Origin: Acidiferrimicrobium sp. IK
Lineage (GTDB): Bacteria > Actinomycetota > Acidimicrobiia > Acidimicrobiales > Palsa-688
Direction of reading: 5' to 3'
Length of the DNA: 64,000 bases
Assembly (NCBI RefSeq): GCF_025499425.1
Contig: NZ_JAIMCB010000001.1
Span: 496,001-560,000, forward strand
The notes beneath the pieces were generated by a model. The model ran no database searches. It worked only from the letters and a program-made list of their open reading frames with translations, and was not told the DNA's origin. Within the stretch, counting starts at the first letter, position 1. The number at the start of each line of letters is the position of its first letter. The translations under genes and the position numbers were made by a program. This document shows positions 9,211 through 16,462 of the stretch, one piece after another.

Positions 9211-10071
9211 ATGCTCATCAACAGGGTCAAGACCGCTGCCATCCTGGCCGTCCTCGGTGCCCTATTCATCCTGATCGGCGGGGCCATCGGCCGCGGCCCC
9301 GGGCTGGTAATCGGCCTCCTGCTCGGGCTGGCCGTCACCGGCGGCTCCTACTGGTTCTCCGACACCGTCGCCATCAAGGCGTCGCGGGCGCAGCCCGTCA
9401 CCGAAGCCCAGATGCCCGAGTACTACGCCATCGTCAGGGAGCTGTGCCAGCGCGGCGGGTGGCCGATGCCGCGCCTGTATGTCACCCCCGACCAGCAGCC
9501 CAACGCGTTCGCGACCGGGCGCAACCCCGAGCACGCCGCGGTGGCGGTGACCGCCGGGATCCTCCAGATCGTGAGCTGGGACGAGCTGCGCGGGGTGCTG
9601 GCCCACGAGATGAGCCACGTCGGCAACCGCGACATCCTGATCTCCTCGGTGGCCGCCGCGGTCGCCATGGCGATCACGTTCCTGGCTCGGATGGCCGCGT
9701 TCGCCAGCTTGTTCGGCGGCGAGCGCCAAGACGAGGGGCAGAACGTCTTCGAGACCCTGGCCCTCATCATCCTGGCGCCGCTGGCCGCCGCGTTGTTGCA
9801 GATGGCCCTCTCCCGCAGCCGGGAGTTCGACGCCGATCTCTCCGGCGCCCGCCTGATCGGCGACGGCGAACCCCTGGCCCGGGCCCTCGAGAAGCTCGAC
9901 CGGGCCGCCGGCCAGATCCCGATGCCGACCGCCCGCCCGGAGATGGCCGGCATGTACATCGTCAACCCGCTGCGGCGCCGCCAGGTCAACTTCGCGAAGT
10001 GGTTCGCGGATCACCCTCCCACCGCGGAGCGCGTCGCCCGGTTGCGGTCACGCGAGTGGGCCCGGAGCTGA
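9211..10071 (+). CDS. htpX: HtpX-like M48 zinc metalloprotease
   Basis: A 286-residue integral membrane protease. Two N-terminal helices (about residues 8-50) precede the cytosolic active site: HEMSH at about 135-139 gives the HExxH zinc ligands and catalytic Glu, and the third ligand lies in SRSREFDADLSGARL. Two more hydrophobic segments lie between these motifs. HtpX enzymes degrade misfolded membrane proteins. The ATG at 9211 follows a strong GGGAGAAAGGG ribosome site. It is divergent from the NlpC/P60 gene, suggesting both belong to envelope maintenance, though that link is inference. Confidence 0.93.
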   Translation: MLINRVKTAAILAVLGALFILIGGAIGRGPGLVIGLLLGLAVTGGSYWFSDTVAIKASRAQPVTEAQMPEYYAIVRELCQRGGWPMPRLYVTPDQQPNAFATGRNPEHAAVAVTAGILQIVSWDELRGVLAHEMSHVGNRDILISSVAAAVAMAITFLARMAAFASLFGGERQDEGQNVFETLALIILAPLAAALLQMALSRSREFDADLSGARLIGDGEPLARALEKLDRAAGQIPMPTARPEMAGMYIVNPLRRRQVNFAKWFADHPPTAERVARLRSREWARS

Positions 10072-10146
10072 CAGCCTGAGCCTGACGACCGAGGCCCGCC
10101 CGCCGCCCGGCTGGCGGCGGGCTCGGGTCTGGGGCAGAGCCGGCGG

Positions 10147-10635
10147 TCAGTCCCGGAAGTTCTCGAACTGCAGCGGCAGGCCGAAGTCCTCTTCCTTCAA
10201 GCCGGCGATGACGGCCTGGAGGTCGTCGCGCTTCTTGCCGGTGACCCGCACCTGGTCGCCCTGGGTGGAGGACTGGATCCCCTTCGGGCCGTGCTCCTTC
10301 ACCCACTTGTTGATGGCCCGGGTGTTGTCGGCGCTCAGCCCGGCCTTCAAGGTGATGACCTGCCGGGACGCCCCCTTGGAGGCCTCCTGGACCTTCCCGA
10401 ACTCGAGGGCCTTGAGCGACACCTTGCGCTTCACCAGCTTCTCCTCGAGCAGCTGGACGAGGGCTCGGAGCCGGTCCTCGGTCTCCGACTGGAGGGTGAT
10501 CTCCAGGTCCTTGTGGTCGATGCTCGAGTCGGTGTTCTTGAAGTCGAAGCGGGTGGCCAGCTCCCTGCGGGCCTGGTCGACGGCGTTGCTTACCTCCGCC
10601 TGGTCGACCTTGGACACGATGTCGAAGGTGGGCAT
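10147..10635 (-). CDS. yajQ: YajQ-family nucleotide-binding protein
   Basis: A 162-residue protein beginning MPTFDIVSKVD, the hallmark opening of the YajQ/UPF0234 family, and carrying RFDFKNTDSSI, ITLQSETEDRL and KKRDDLQAVIAGL. Full length is typical. Some members bind cyclic di-GMP and act as signalling adaptors; others have been linked to nucleotide or RNA binding, so the role here is open. The start is supported by TACCCT six nt upstream on the minus strand (leaderless pattern). Confidence 0.93.
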   Translation of the reverse strand: MPTFDIVSKVDQAEVSNAVDQARRELATRFDFKNTDSSIDHKDLEITLQSETEDRLRALVQLLEEKLVKRKVSLKALEFGKVQEASKGASRQVITLKAGLSADNTRAINKWVKEHGPKGIQSSTQGDQVRVTGKKRDDLQAVIAGLKEEDFGLPLQFENFRD

Positions 10636-10639
10636 GCGC

Positions 10640-10792
10640 TCAGGGTAGTGCCGGGGCCGAACCCGGCACCGTGGACACGGCCCGGCGCAGCGCCATCCAC
10701 GCCACCGCCCCGCCGGCGGCCACGAGGAGGCTGGCCACGACCAGCGCCGAGATCGCCAACGTCGACGAGCGCGCCGAGGTGCAGCGCCGCAA
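10640..10792 (-). CDS. Possible 50-residue single-pass membrane protein
   Basis: A minus-strand frame starting at TTG encodes about 50 residues with a clean hydrophobic helix, TLAISALVVASLLVAAGGAV, then basic residues and a short polar tail. It ends 4 bp before the yajQ start. It overlaps, on the other strand, the TetR-like fragment at 10671-10952; at most one may be functional. The start codon is weak and no ribosome site is obvious. It could instead be the tail of a lost larger gene. Confidence 0.25.
   Translation of the reverse strand: MRRCTSARSSTLAISALVVASLLVAAGGAVAWMALRRAVSTVPGSAPALP
10642..10647 (-). promoter_or_regulatory. -10 hexamer TACCCT of yajQ, leaderless type
   Basis: TACCCT on the minus strand is followed by GAGCGC and the ATG of yajQ, leaving no room for a ribosome-binding site. 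It overlaps the stop codon of the small membrane ORF. Confidence 0.45.
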
Positions 10793-10952
10793 GCGGATCG
10801 CCCTGGCGTCGCTGCCCCTCCGCCGCTACCCCCACATCGCGGCGTCGGCGGATTACCTGACCGACTGCGACTCCGCCGACTCCTATTTCGAGGAGGGGCT
10901 CGCCCTGGTCCTGGCCGGCGTCCAGCACCAGGCGGCGGCGCCCGCCGGCTGA
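10671..10952 (+). pseudogene. C-terminal fragment of a TetR-family regulator
   Basis: The reading frame carries AEIANVDERAEVQRRKR, then LRRYPHIAASADYL and DSYFEEGLALVLAGVQ, which closely resemble the ligand-binding C-terminus of TetR/AcrR regulators (xFPHLAxxAD...FEFGLDxLLDGL). No helix-turn-helix N-terminus is present upstream, and the first 28 codons look unrelated and Ala/Arg-rich. It appears to be a truncated relic just upstream of the FadD36-like gene that a full-length ancestor might have regulated. The stop is natural, so only the front is lost. Confidence 0.5.
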
Positions 10953-10968
10953 CCGCCGGGCCGGCGCA

Positions 10969-10974
10969 TAGCGT
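10969..10974 (+). promoter_or_regulatory. -10 hexamer TAGCGT of the FadD36-like gene
   Basis: TAGCGT is followed by 7 nt and ATG at 10982. This decides the start in favour of 10982 over the GTG at 10973, which would lie inside the hexamer. Confidence 0.5.
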
Positions 10975-10981
10975 GAAGGCG

Positions 10982-12448
10982 ATGCTGCTGCCCGGACTGG
11001 CCCCCTCCGCCCCCGACCGCCCCGACGCGCTGGTAGTCGGGGAGCGGGCCATGTCGACATCGGAGCTGGTGGCCGCCGCCGACAGCCTCGCCGGCCGCCT
11101 GACCGGCGCGCCGGCGGTGGCGGTCCATGCCACCCCGAGCATCGAGACGGTCGTCGCGACCCTCGCCGGGCTGGCCGCCGGGGTGCCGGTGGTCCCCCTG
11201 CCCGCCGACGCCGGGCCCCTCGAGGCCCACCACATCCTCACCGACTCCGGGGCCGTCGTGGTCCTGGCCAGTCCCGACGCCGAGGTGTCGTGGGACGGGA
11301 CCCACCTACCCGGCGGGGGCGAGGTCGAGATCGCCCCGGTGGACGTCCTGGCCCTCCTCCGCTCGGAAGGCTCCGCCCCCGCCCCGCGCCCGGTGGACGA
11401 CGCCGCGGTGGCCATGATCCTCTACACGTCGGGGACGACCGGCCTCCCCAAAGGCGTCCCGATCCGGCGGCGGGCGCTGGCCGCCGGCCTCGACGGCCTC
11501 GCCGCGGCCTGGGCCTGGGGGCCAGACGACACCACCGTGCACGGCCTGCCGCTGTGGCACGTCCACGGCCTGGTCCTCGGGGTCCTCGGCCCGCTGCGCC
11601 TCGGAGGGAAGGTCCGTCACACCGCCAAGCCGACCCCGGCCGCCTACGCCGCCGCGGTCGGCGCGGTCGCCGGCGGGGGCGGCTCCGCGGTGGTGTTCGG
11701 GGTACCGACCATCTGGTCCCGTCTGGCCGCGGAGCCCGCCGCGCTGGCGGCGCTGCGCCCGGCCCGGCTGCTGGTCTCGGGCAGCGCCGCGCTGCCCGGC
11801 CCGGTGTGGGAGGCCGTCGGCGCCGGCGCCGGGCAGGCTCCCATCGAGCGCTACGGGATGACCGAGACGCTCATCACCCTGAGCGCCCGGGCCGAAGGCG
11901 AGCGGCGGGCCGGGTGGGTCGGCGTGCCCCTCGACGGGGTGGAAACCCGACTGGTCGACGACGCCGGTGACCCCGTCGACCACGACGGCGAGTCGGTCGG
12001 CACCTTGGAGGTCCGGGGGCCGACGGTGATGGACGGCTACCTGCACCGCCCCGACGCCACCGCCGAGGTGTTCACCGCCGACGGGTGGCTGCGCACCGGT
12101 GACGTGGCGTGCATCGACCGGGGCGGGTGGCATCGGGTGGTCGGCCGGCGCAGCACCGACTTGATCAAGACCGGCGGCTACCGGGTAGGCGCCGGGGAGG
12201 TCGAAGCGGCGCTGCTCGGTCATCCGGCGGTGCTGGAGGCGGCGGTGATCGGCGAGCCCGACGCCGACCTGGGGCAGGCCATCGTCGCCTACGTCGTGGC
12301 CGGGGACGTCAGCCCCCAGGAGCTCATCGACCACGTCGGACGCGGTCTCTCCGCCCACAAACGGCCCCGCCGGGTGGAGCTGGTCGACTCCCTGCCCCGC
12401 AACGCGATGGGCAAGGTCCAAAAGGCCCTGATCAACCCGCCGGCCTGA
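10982..12448 (+). CDS. fadD36: Acyl-CoA synthetase, FadD36-like
   Basis: A 488-residue ANL-family ligase that adenylates a carboxylic acid and transfers it to CoA. It starts MLLPGLAPS, like mycobacterial FadD36, and shares its ATP loop (ILYTSGTTGLPKGV, about residues 145-158), HGLPLWHVHGLVLGVLGPLR, ERYGMTETL, and WVGVPLDGVETRLVDD. The hinge is GRRSTDLIKTGGYRVG and the terminal lysine is in RNAMGKVQK. The family also resembles malonyl/methylmalonyl-CoA synthetases, so a small dicarboxylic acid is a possible substrate. It stands alone with its own promoter and is followed by an SDR gene. Confidence 0.85.
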   Translation: MLLPGLAPSAPDRPDALVVGERAMSTSELVAAADSLAGRLTGAPAVAVHATPSIETVVATLAGLAAGVPVVPLPADAGPLEAHHILTDSGAVVVLASPDAEVSWDGTHLPGGGEVEIAPVDVLALLRSEGSAPAPRPVDDAAVAMILYTSGTTGLPKGVPIRRRALAAGLDGLAAAWAWGPDDTTVHGLPLWHVHGLVLGVLGPLRLGGKVRHTAKPTPAAYAAAVGAVAGGGGSAVVFGVPTIWSRLAAEPAALAALRPARLLVSGSAALPGPVWEAVGAGAGQAPIERYGMTETLITLSARAEGERRAGWVGVPLDGVETRLVDDAGDPVDHDGESVGTLEVRGPTVMDGYLHRPDATAEVFTADGWLRTGDVACIDRGGWHRVVGRRSTDLIKTGGYRVGAGEVEAALLGHPAVLEAAVIGEPDADLGQAIVAYVVAGDVSPQELIDHVGRGLSAHKRPRRVELVDSLPRNAMGKVQKALINPPA

Positions 12449-12527
12449 TCCCGCCTGATCCCGCCTAATCCCTGCGGCCGGTCGCGCCTTTCGCCGGTTG
12501 CCCGGCCGGGCCGGGCAGGATGGGCCG

Positions 12528-13334
12528 GTGGACCTAGAACTGCGCGGGAAGCGGGCGGTGGTGACCGGGGCCAGCAGGGGGATCGGGCGCGCCGTCGCCG
12601 CCGCCCTCCTCCGCGAGGGAGTGTCGTGCGTGCTGGGCGCCCGGCGGGAGGAGCCGCTGCGCGACGCCGCGTCCGGACTGGCTGCCGCCGCCCCCGAGGG
12701 CGTCGCGGTGGTGCCGGTGGTGGTCGACACCGGGAGCGAAGCGTCGATCACCGCGTTCGTCGACGCGGCCGTCGCCGCTCTCGGCGGCGTCGACATCCTG
12801 GTCAACGCCGCCGCGGCACCGAGCGGGCAACAGGCCCCGCCCAAGGTGGTCGAGGTGACCGGACCGCGGTTCTACGCCGACTTCGACGTGAAGGTGCTCG
12901 GCTACCTGCGCACCATCGCTGCGGTCGCCCCGCACATGGCGGCTCAGCGCTTCGGCCGTATCGTCAACGTCGACGGACTTGGGACCCGGATGACCGGGTC
13001 GGTGATGGGGTCGATGCGCAACGCGGCGGTCGCCGCGTTGACCAAGAACGCCGCCGACGAGCTCGGCGGCGCGGGGATCACGGTGACCGCCGTCAGCCCC
13101 GGCATGGTCCGCACCGAGGCCACCCCGGGGGTCCTCGCGGCCCGGGCGGCGGCCGCCGGGACCACCGTCGCGGACATCGAAGCCGCGATCGGCGAAGGGT
13201 ACGCGATCGGCCGGATGGTCACCGCGGAGGAGGTGGCGTGGGTAGTGACGATGCTGGCCTCGCCGCGCAGCATCGCCATCACCGGCGACGTGGTCGCCTG
13301 CGGCGGCGGCGTCAAAGGATCGATCTACTACTGA
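12528..13334 (+). CDS. Short-chain dehydrogenase/reductase lacking the YxxxK catalytic pair
   Basis: A 268-residue Rossmann protein. The dinucleotide loop TGASRGIG is intact near residue 14 and the NAA structural motif is present (DILVNAAAAPSG). The catalytic stretch is unusual: where SDRs have S...YxxxK, this protein reads MGSMRNAAVAALTK, so both the Tyr and the Lys are replaced (G and N at the expected places). The fold is thus clear but ordinary dehydrogenase chemistry is doubtful; it may have another mechanism or only bind ligand. Start GTG is preceded by CAGGAT and a 6-nt gap. It is followed 40 bp later by an LLM-type oxidoreductase. Confidence 0.82.
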   Translation: MDLELRGKRAVVTGASRGIGRAVAAALLREGVSCVLGARREEPLRDAASGLAAAAPEGVAVVPVVVDTGSEASITAFVDAAVAALGGVDILVNAAAAPSGQQAPPKVVEVTGPRFYADFDVKVLGYLRTIAAVAPHMAAQRFGRIVNVDGLGTRMTGSVMGSMRNAAVAALTKNAADELGGAGITVTAVSPGMVRTEATPGVLAARAAAAGTTVADIEAAIGEGYAIGRMVTAEEVAWVVTMLASPRSIAITGDVVACGGGVKGSIYY

Positions 13335-13374
13335 CCGGGGCCAGCTGCTGGCACTCGGCATCGAAGGAGACACC

Positions 13375-14304
13375 ATGTCGGACTCAGGACACGGCTCGGA
13401 GACGGGAACCGTCGATTGGACCCGGACCCGCCTCGGGCCGGTAGGGGTGTGGACCGGGCTGCTGCGAGCCGCCACCATCAGCGAGGAACGGGCCGCGGTC
13501 AGCCGCATCGAGGACCTCGGCTACGGGTCGCTTTGGACCGGGGAGCTGATCGGGGGCAAGGAGGCGTTCTCCCACGCCGCGATCGTCCTGGCCGCGTCGA
13601 CGACCCTGGTCGCCGGCACCGGCATCGCCAACCTGTGGGCTCGCCACCCCGCGGCCATGCAGGGAGGAGCGTCCACGATCGGGGCGGCGTGGCCGGGCCG
13701 CTTCGTGCTCGGCGTCGGGGTCAGCCACGCCCCGATCGTCGACGGTTCCGGCCAGCGCTACGTCAAGCCCCTCGAGCGCATGGCTCGCTACCTCGACGCG
13801 ATGGACGCCGCCGCCGCCGACGCGCCGGTCACCAGCGTGGCGGTACCGAGGGTGCTCGCCGCGCTGCGCCCCAAGATGCTCGAGCTCGCCCGGGACCGCG
13901 CCGACGGCGCCCACCCCTACTTCGTGCCGCCCGAGCACACCCCCGCTGCCCGGGAGGCGCTCGGCCCGGACAAGCTGCTCATCCCGGAGCAGGCGGTGGT
14001 GTTGAGCACCGACCCGGCCGAGGCCCGCCGCGTCGCCCGACGCCACATGCACAACTACCTGCTCCTCCCCAACTACGTCAACAACCTCAAGCACCTCGGC
14101 TACAGCGACGAGGACGTCTCGGGCGGCGGCAGCGATCGGCTGGTCGACGCCATCGTCGCGTGGGGCGACGAGGCCGACATCGCGGAGCGGGTCACGCTGC
14201 TGCGCGACAGCGGCGCCGACCACGTGCTGCTCCAGCCCCTCGCCACCGACCTGGCCGGGGCGCTGCCCCAGCTCGAAGCCTTGGCCCCCGCCGTGCTCGG
14301 CTGA
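13375..14304 (+). CDS. F420-dependent LLM-class oxidoreductase (TIGR03620-like)
   Basis: A 309-residue TIM-barrel flavin/F420 enzyme of the luciferase-like family. Typical elements are GYGSLWTGEL near residue 50, TGIANLWARHPAAMQGGASTI, FVLGVGVSHAP and a late DSGADHVLLQPL. The lack of a longer insertion and the WTRTRLGPVGVW opening resemble the TIGR03620 subgroup. The ATG follows a GAAGGAG ribosome site. Members use reduced F420 or FMN for hydride transfer, but the substrate is unknown. It follows the atypical SDR in the same direction and may be cotranscribed with it. Confidence 0.85.
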   Translation: MSDSGHGSETGTVDWTRTRLGPVGVWTGLLRAATISEERAAVSRIEDLGYGSLWTGELIGGKEAFSHAAIVLAASTTLVAGTGIANLWARHPAAMQGGASTIGAAWPGRFVLGVGVSHAPIVDGSGQRYVKPLERMARYLDAMDAAAADAPVTSVAVPRVLAALRPKMLELARDRADGAHPYFVPPEHTPAAREALGPDKLLIPEQAVVLSTDPAEARRVARRHMHNYLLLPNYVNNLKHLGYSDEDVSGGGSDRLVDAIVAWGDEADIAERVTLLRDSGADHVLLQPLATDLAGALPQLEALAPAVLG

Positions 14305-14355
14305 GCGCTCCCCGGGCGCTGGCCGCTCGACTGGGACCGGGACCGGATCACCGGC

Positions 14356-14361
14356 TACGCT
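14356..14361 (+). promoter_or_regulatory. -10 hexamer TACGCT of tRNA-Tyr
   Basis: TACGCT ends 12 nt before the mature 5' end of the tRNA, a fitting place for its promoter. No clear -35 box is seen. Confidence 0.4.
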
Positions 14362-14373
14362 TGTCGGCTCCAA

Positions 14374-14455
<82 letters not shown>

Positions 14456-14467
14456 CGCCTACAAAGA

Positions 14468-14502
14468 CGAAGGTGGGAGGCCCAGAGGGCCTCCCACCTT
14501 CG
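14468..14502 (+). terminator. Strong hairpin downstream of tRNA-Tyr
   Basis: Sixteen perfect base pairs (14468-14483 with 14487-14502, loop AGA) stand 12 bp after the tRNA and 41 bp before the end of the convergent Hsp20 gene. There is no U-run, as is common in GC-rich actinobacteria. It can serve both strands. Confidence 0.75.
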
Positions 14503-14543
14503 CGTCGGGGCTGCGGGTGCTGTGCGATTCGGCGAGCCGTTGG

Positions 14544-14996
14544 TCAGCTCTGGCGCGATCCGGTGGAAATGGCGTGTTGACCACCACCGGAGCTGATCTG
14601 GATCTTGCGGGGTTTGGCCGATTCCGCGACCGGGATGGTCAAGGTGAGCACACCTTGGTCGTAGCGGGCGTCGATGTGGTCGGCCTCGAGGTTGTCGCTC
14701 AAGAGCAGCTGACGGCTGTAGCGACCTTGGGGGCGCTCCGCCATCAGGACCTGGTCTTCGTCGCCGGGCGCCCAGTGACGCTCCGCGGTGACCGACAGCA
14801 CGTTGTTGTCCACGGTCACATCGACTGATTCGGGGTCGACGCCGGGGAGGTCGAAGTTGACCACGAACTCGTCGCCGCGGCGGTAGGTATCGACGGGCAT
14901 CCATCTCGGCGCCGTCCCGCCGTATCCGCTCAGCAGGCCGTTGAGGCGGTCGAGGTCATGGAACAACGAATCGAAGCTGGTCAGCATGGACATCAT
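14544..14996 (-). CDS. Hsp20/alpha-crystallin small heat-shock protein
   Basis: A protein of about 150 residues with a short N-terminal arm (SMLTSFDSLFHDLDRLNGLL), an alpha-crystallin domain from about residue 35 to 130 (MPVDTYRRGDEFVVNFDLPG ... YDQGVLTLTIPV) and a short Ser/Gly-rich tail. It holds unfolding proteins in soluble form. The ribosome site AGGAGGTG lies just upstream; ATGs at 14996 and 14993 both fit it, and the GTG at 14999 is too close. The 5' side is an unusually long gene-free stretch with several hairpins. No CIRCE or complete HAIR element was recognised. Confidence 0.93.
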   Translation of the reverse strand: MMSMLTSFDSLFHDLDRLNGLLSGYGGTAPRWMPVDTYRRGDEFVVNFDLPGVDPESVDVTVDNNVLSVTAERHWAPGDEDQVLMAERPQGRYSRQLLLSDNLEADHIDARYDQGVLTLTIPVAESAKPRKIQISSGGGQHAISTGSRQS

Positions 14997-15006
14997 CACA
15001 CCTCCT

Positions 15007-15621
15007 GTTGTGGTCAGTGCCCTTCGTAAGTAGATGACGGCGTCGTATAACGACAGCCGGGCCGTCCCGGATATTCCCTGGTATCGGTACCTGCGCGGGT
15101 GAAGGAACCCCTCTTCTGGGGTTCCCTCACCTTCGCTGTTCGGTTGTAAACCCTCTGCACGCCCTGGTCGCCCAACCGGATATAAGGGCGGGAAACCGCG
15201 ACAGGAACCGCCTCAAGCTGCACAACGTCACCGCGTCGACCGGGACCCTCACGGAGGTGCCTCTCAGTGTTGATTGGCGGTGACGAACTGTTGCCTTCGG
15301 CTGGCTCCCGGTCCGAGCTTCAAGGATCCGGCGGGAGCCGGACGGCATCGGGGAACTCAGGCGCCAGCGGACTCCGACATCACCCAGCCATCAGGCGGCG
15401 AACGCTTACCTGAGCGGAACAACACAGTAAGAACCACCTCCTTGTCCTCACGATGATGCTCTGTGGCGGGGTGTCATCCCCACCGGTTATTTTACCAACT
15501 GGTGGCGGTTCGGTAAACGCAAACCTCCAGAAGATCTCCGGCCCGGCCCCACCGTGATCCGGTGTGCGCCACATTCAGCCCACGCGGTTGCACGCTCGCC
15601 AGGCCAAGCGGGCCTTGGCGG
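15007..15621. other. 615-bp gene-free region rich in inverted repeats, upstream of hsp20
   Basis: No convincing coding frame is seen on either strand. Hairpins that can be drawn are 15099-15111 with 15118-15130 (13 bp, one mismatch), GGCTCCCG/CGGGAGCC (15303-15310, 15332-15339), CTCAGG/CCTGAG (15356-15361, 15409-15414), and GGCGGGG/CCCCACC (15465-15484) followed on the plus strand by GGTTATTTTACC. The last looks like a plus-strand terminator, so a structured RNA is possible. I could not match tmRNA, RNase P, SRP RNA or a known riboswitch by eye. Confidence 0.4.
15465..15496 (+). terminator. Hairpin with following T-rich run
   Basis: Seven pairs (GGCGGGG with CCCCACC, one G-T) around loop TGTCAT, then GGTTATTTTACC. 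No protein-coding gene precedes it on the plus strand, which is why an RNA gene upstream is suspected. Confidence 0.35.
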
Positions 15622-16374
15622 CTACGGCTCGGCGACCACCAAGCGAAGCGACCCGCGGAAGCGGTCCTGGCTGCGGAGGTACCCGAAGCGGGCATCCCAC
15701 GCCCCGGAGCGAAGATCGGCCCGCAGACGCTCGACGATGCGGGCTTCGGAGCCGGGGGGTAGCAGCGCCCACATCGACTGCGCGGAGCGCACCGCCGGGT
15801 CGAGCAGGGCCTCCGGCCGGCACCAGAACGCCTCGAAGAACCCGTCGGTGCAGTCCGCCGGGGTCGTCAGGCGCACGACCCGGGTCCGGCCGCCGAGCGC
15901 CTCGCCGATCGCCTCGAGATCCCCGAAGCGGGGCGCCTCGACGGCCAGGCCCTCCGCCAGGTACTCCTGCTGCCACTCCGGCAGCGCGCTCAACTCGAAC
16001 GTGAAGACCACCACCGGGCCGGTCGCCACCCGGCGCATCTCCGCCAGGCCCCTCGACGCCGGGTCCCAGTGGTGGACCGTCAGGCAGGCCATGGCGGCGT
16101 CGACCGCCCGGCTGCGAACGGGCAGGTCCTCGGCTCGCCCGGCGACGACCGCCGCCGCGCCCGGCGGCCGCTGGGCGCGCATCACCGCGCTGGGCTCGAC
16201 GGCCACCACCGCCAGGTCGGCCGGTTCGTAGGAACCGGTCCCGGCGCCGACGTTGAGCACCGTGCGGGCGTCGCCGAGCGCGGCGCGGATAGCGGCCGCG
16301 ATCCGAGGGTCGCCCCGGCGGTGGGCCGCGTAGGTCCGGCCGTGGCGTTCGTAGTCGACGGCTGGCCGTGCCAT
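15622..16374 (-). CDS. Class I SAM-dependent methyltransferase
   Basis: A 250-residue cytosolic protein. SAM-binding motif I is TVLNVGAGTGSYEP near residue 39, followed by an acidic AVVAVEPSAVM (ribose contact), GRAEDLPVRSRAVDAAMACL, and HHWDPASRGLAEMRRV, a pattern of UbiE/Methyltransf_11 enzymes. The C-terminal half has FWCRPEALLDPAVRSA and DARFGYLRSQDRFRGSLRLV. The methyl acceptor is unknown; small-molecule substrates are typical. The ATG is preceded by TAGGAT at 6 nt (leaderless pattern), and the gene is divergent from an FAD oxidoreductase. Confidence 0.85.
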   Translation of the reverse strand: MARPAVDYERHGRTYAAHRRGDPRIAAAIRAALGDARTVLNVGAGTGSYEPADLAVVAVEPSAVMRAQRPPGAAAVVAGRAEDLPVRSRAVDAAMACLTVHHWDPASRGLAEMRRVATGPVVVFTFELSALPEWQQEYLAEGLAVEAPRFGDLEAIGEALGGRTRVVRLTTPADCTDGFFEAFWCRPEALLDPAVRSAQSMWALLPPGSEARIVERLRADLRSGAWDARFGYLRSQDRFRGSLRLVVAEP

Positions 16375-16380
16375 GGCCCG

Positions 16381-16386
16381 ATCCTA
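16381..16386 (-). promoter_or_regulatory. -10 hexamer TAGGAT of the methyltransferase, leaderless type
   Basis: Minus-strand TAGGAT, then CGGGCC, then ATG at 16374. Confidence 0.45.
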
Positions 16387-16462
16387 CGAAGCGGCCAGCA
16401 CGCCTGCCTCGCCCACGGTCGGGTCCTCTCCGGTAGGCGCGGCGTGCCAGAGTGCAGGTCCC

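Noticed and set aside
10973..10981. GTG at 10973 as start of the FadD36-like gene
   Set aside because: It lies inside the -10 hexamer, and homologues begin MLL, which fits ATG at 10982.
15165..15215. HAIR/CIRCE heat-shock operator upstream of hsp20
   Set aside because: Only a half-site-like CTTGAG was seen, without the matching inverted half at the right distance.
15099..15490. tmRNA, RNase P RNA, SRP RNA or a known riboswitch
   Set aside because: I looked for their conserved blocks on both strands and did not find them; only generic hairpins remain.
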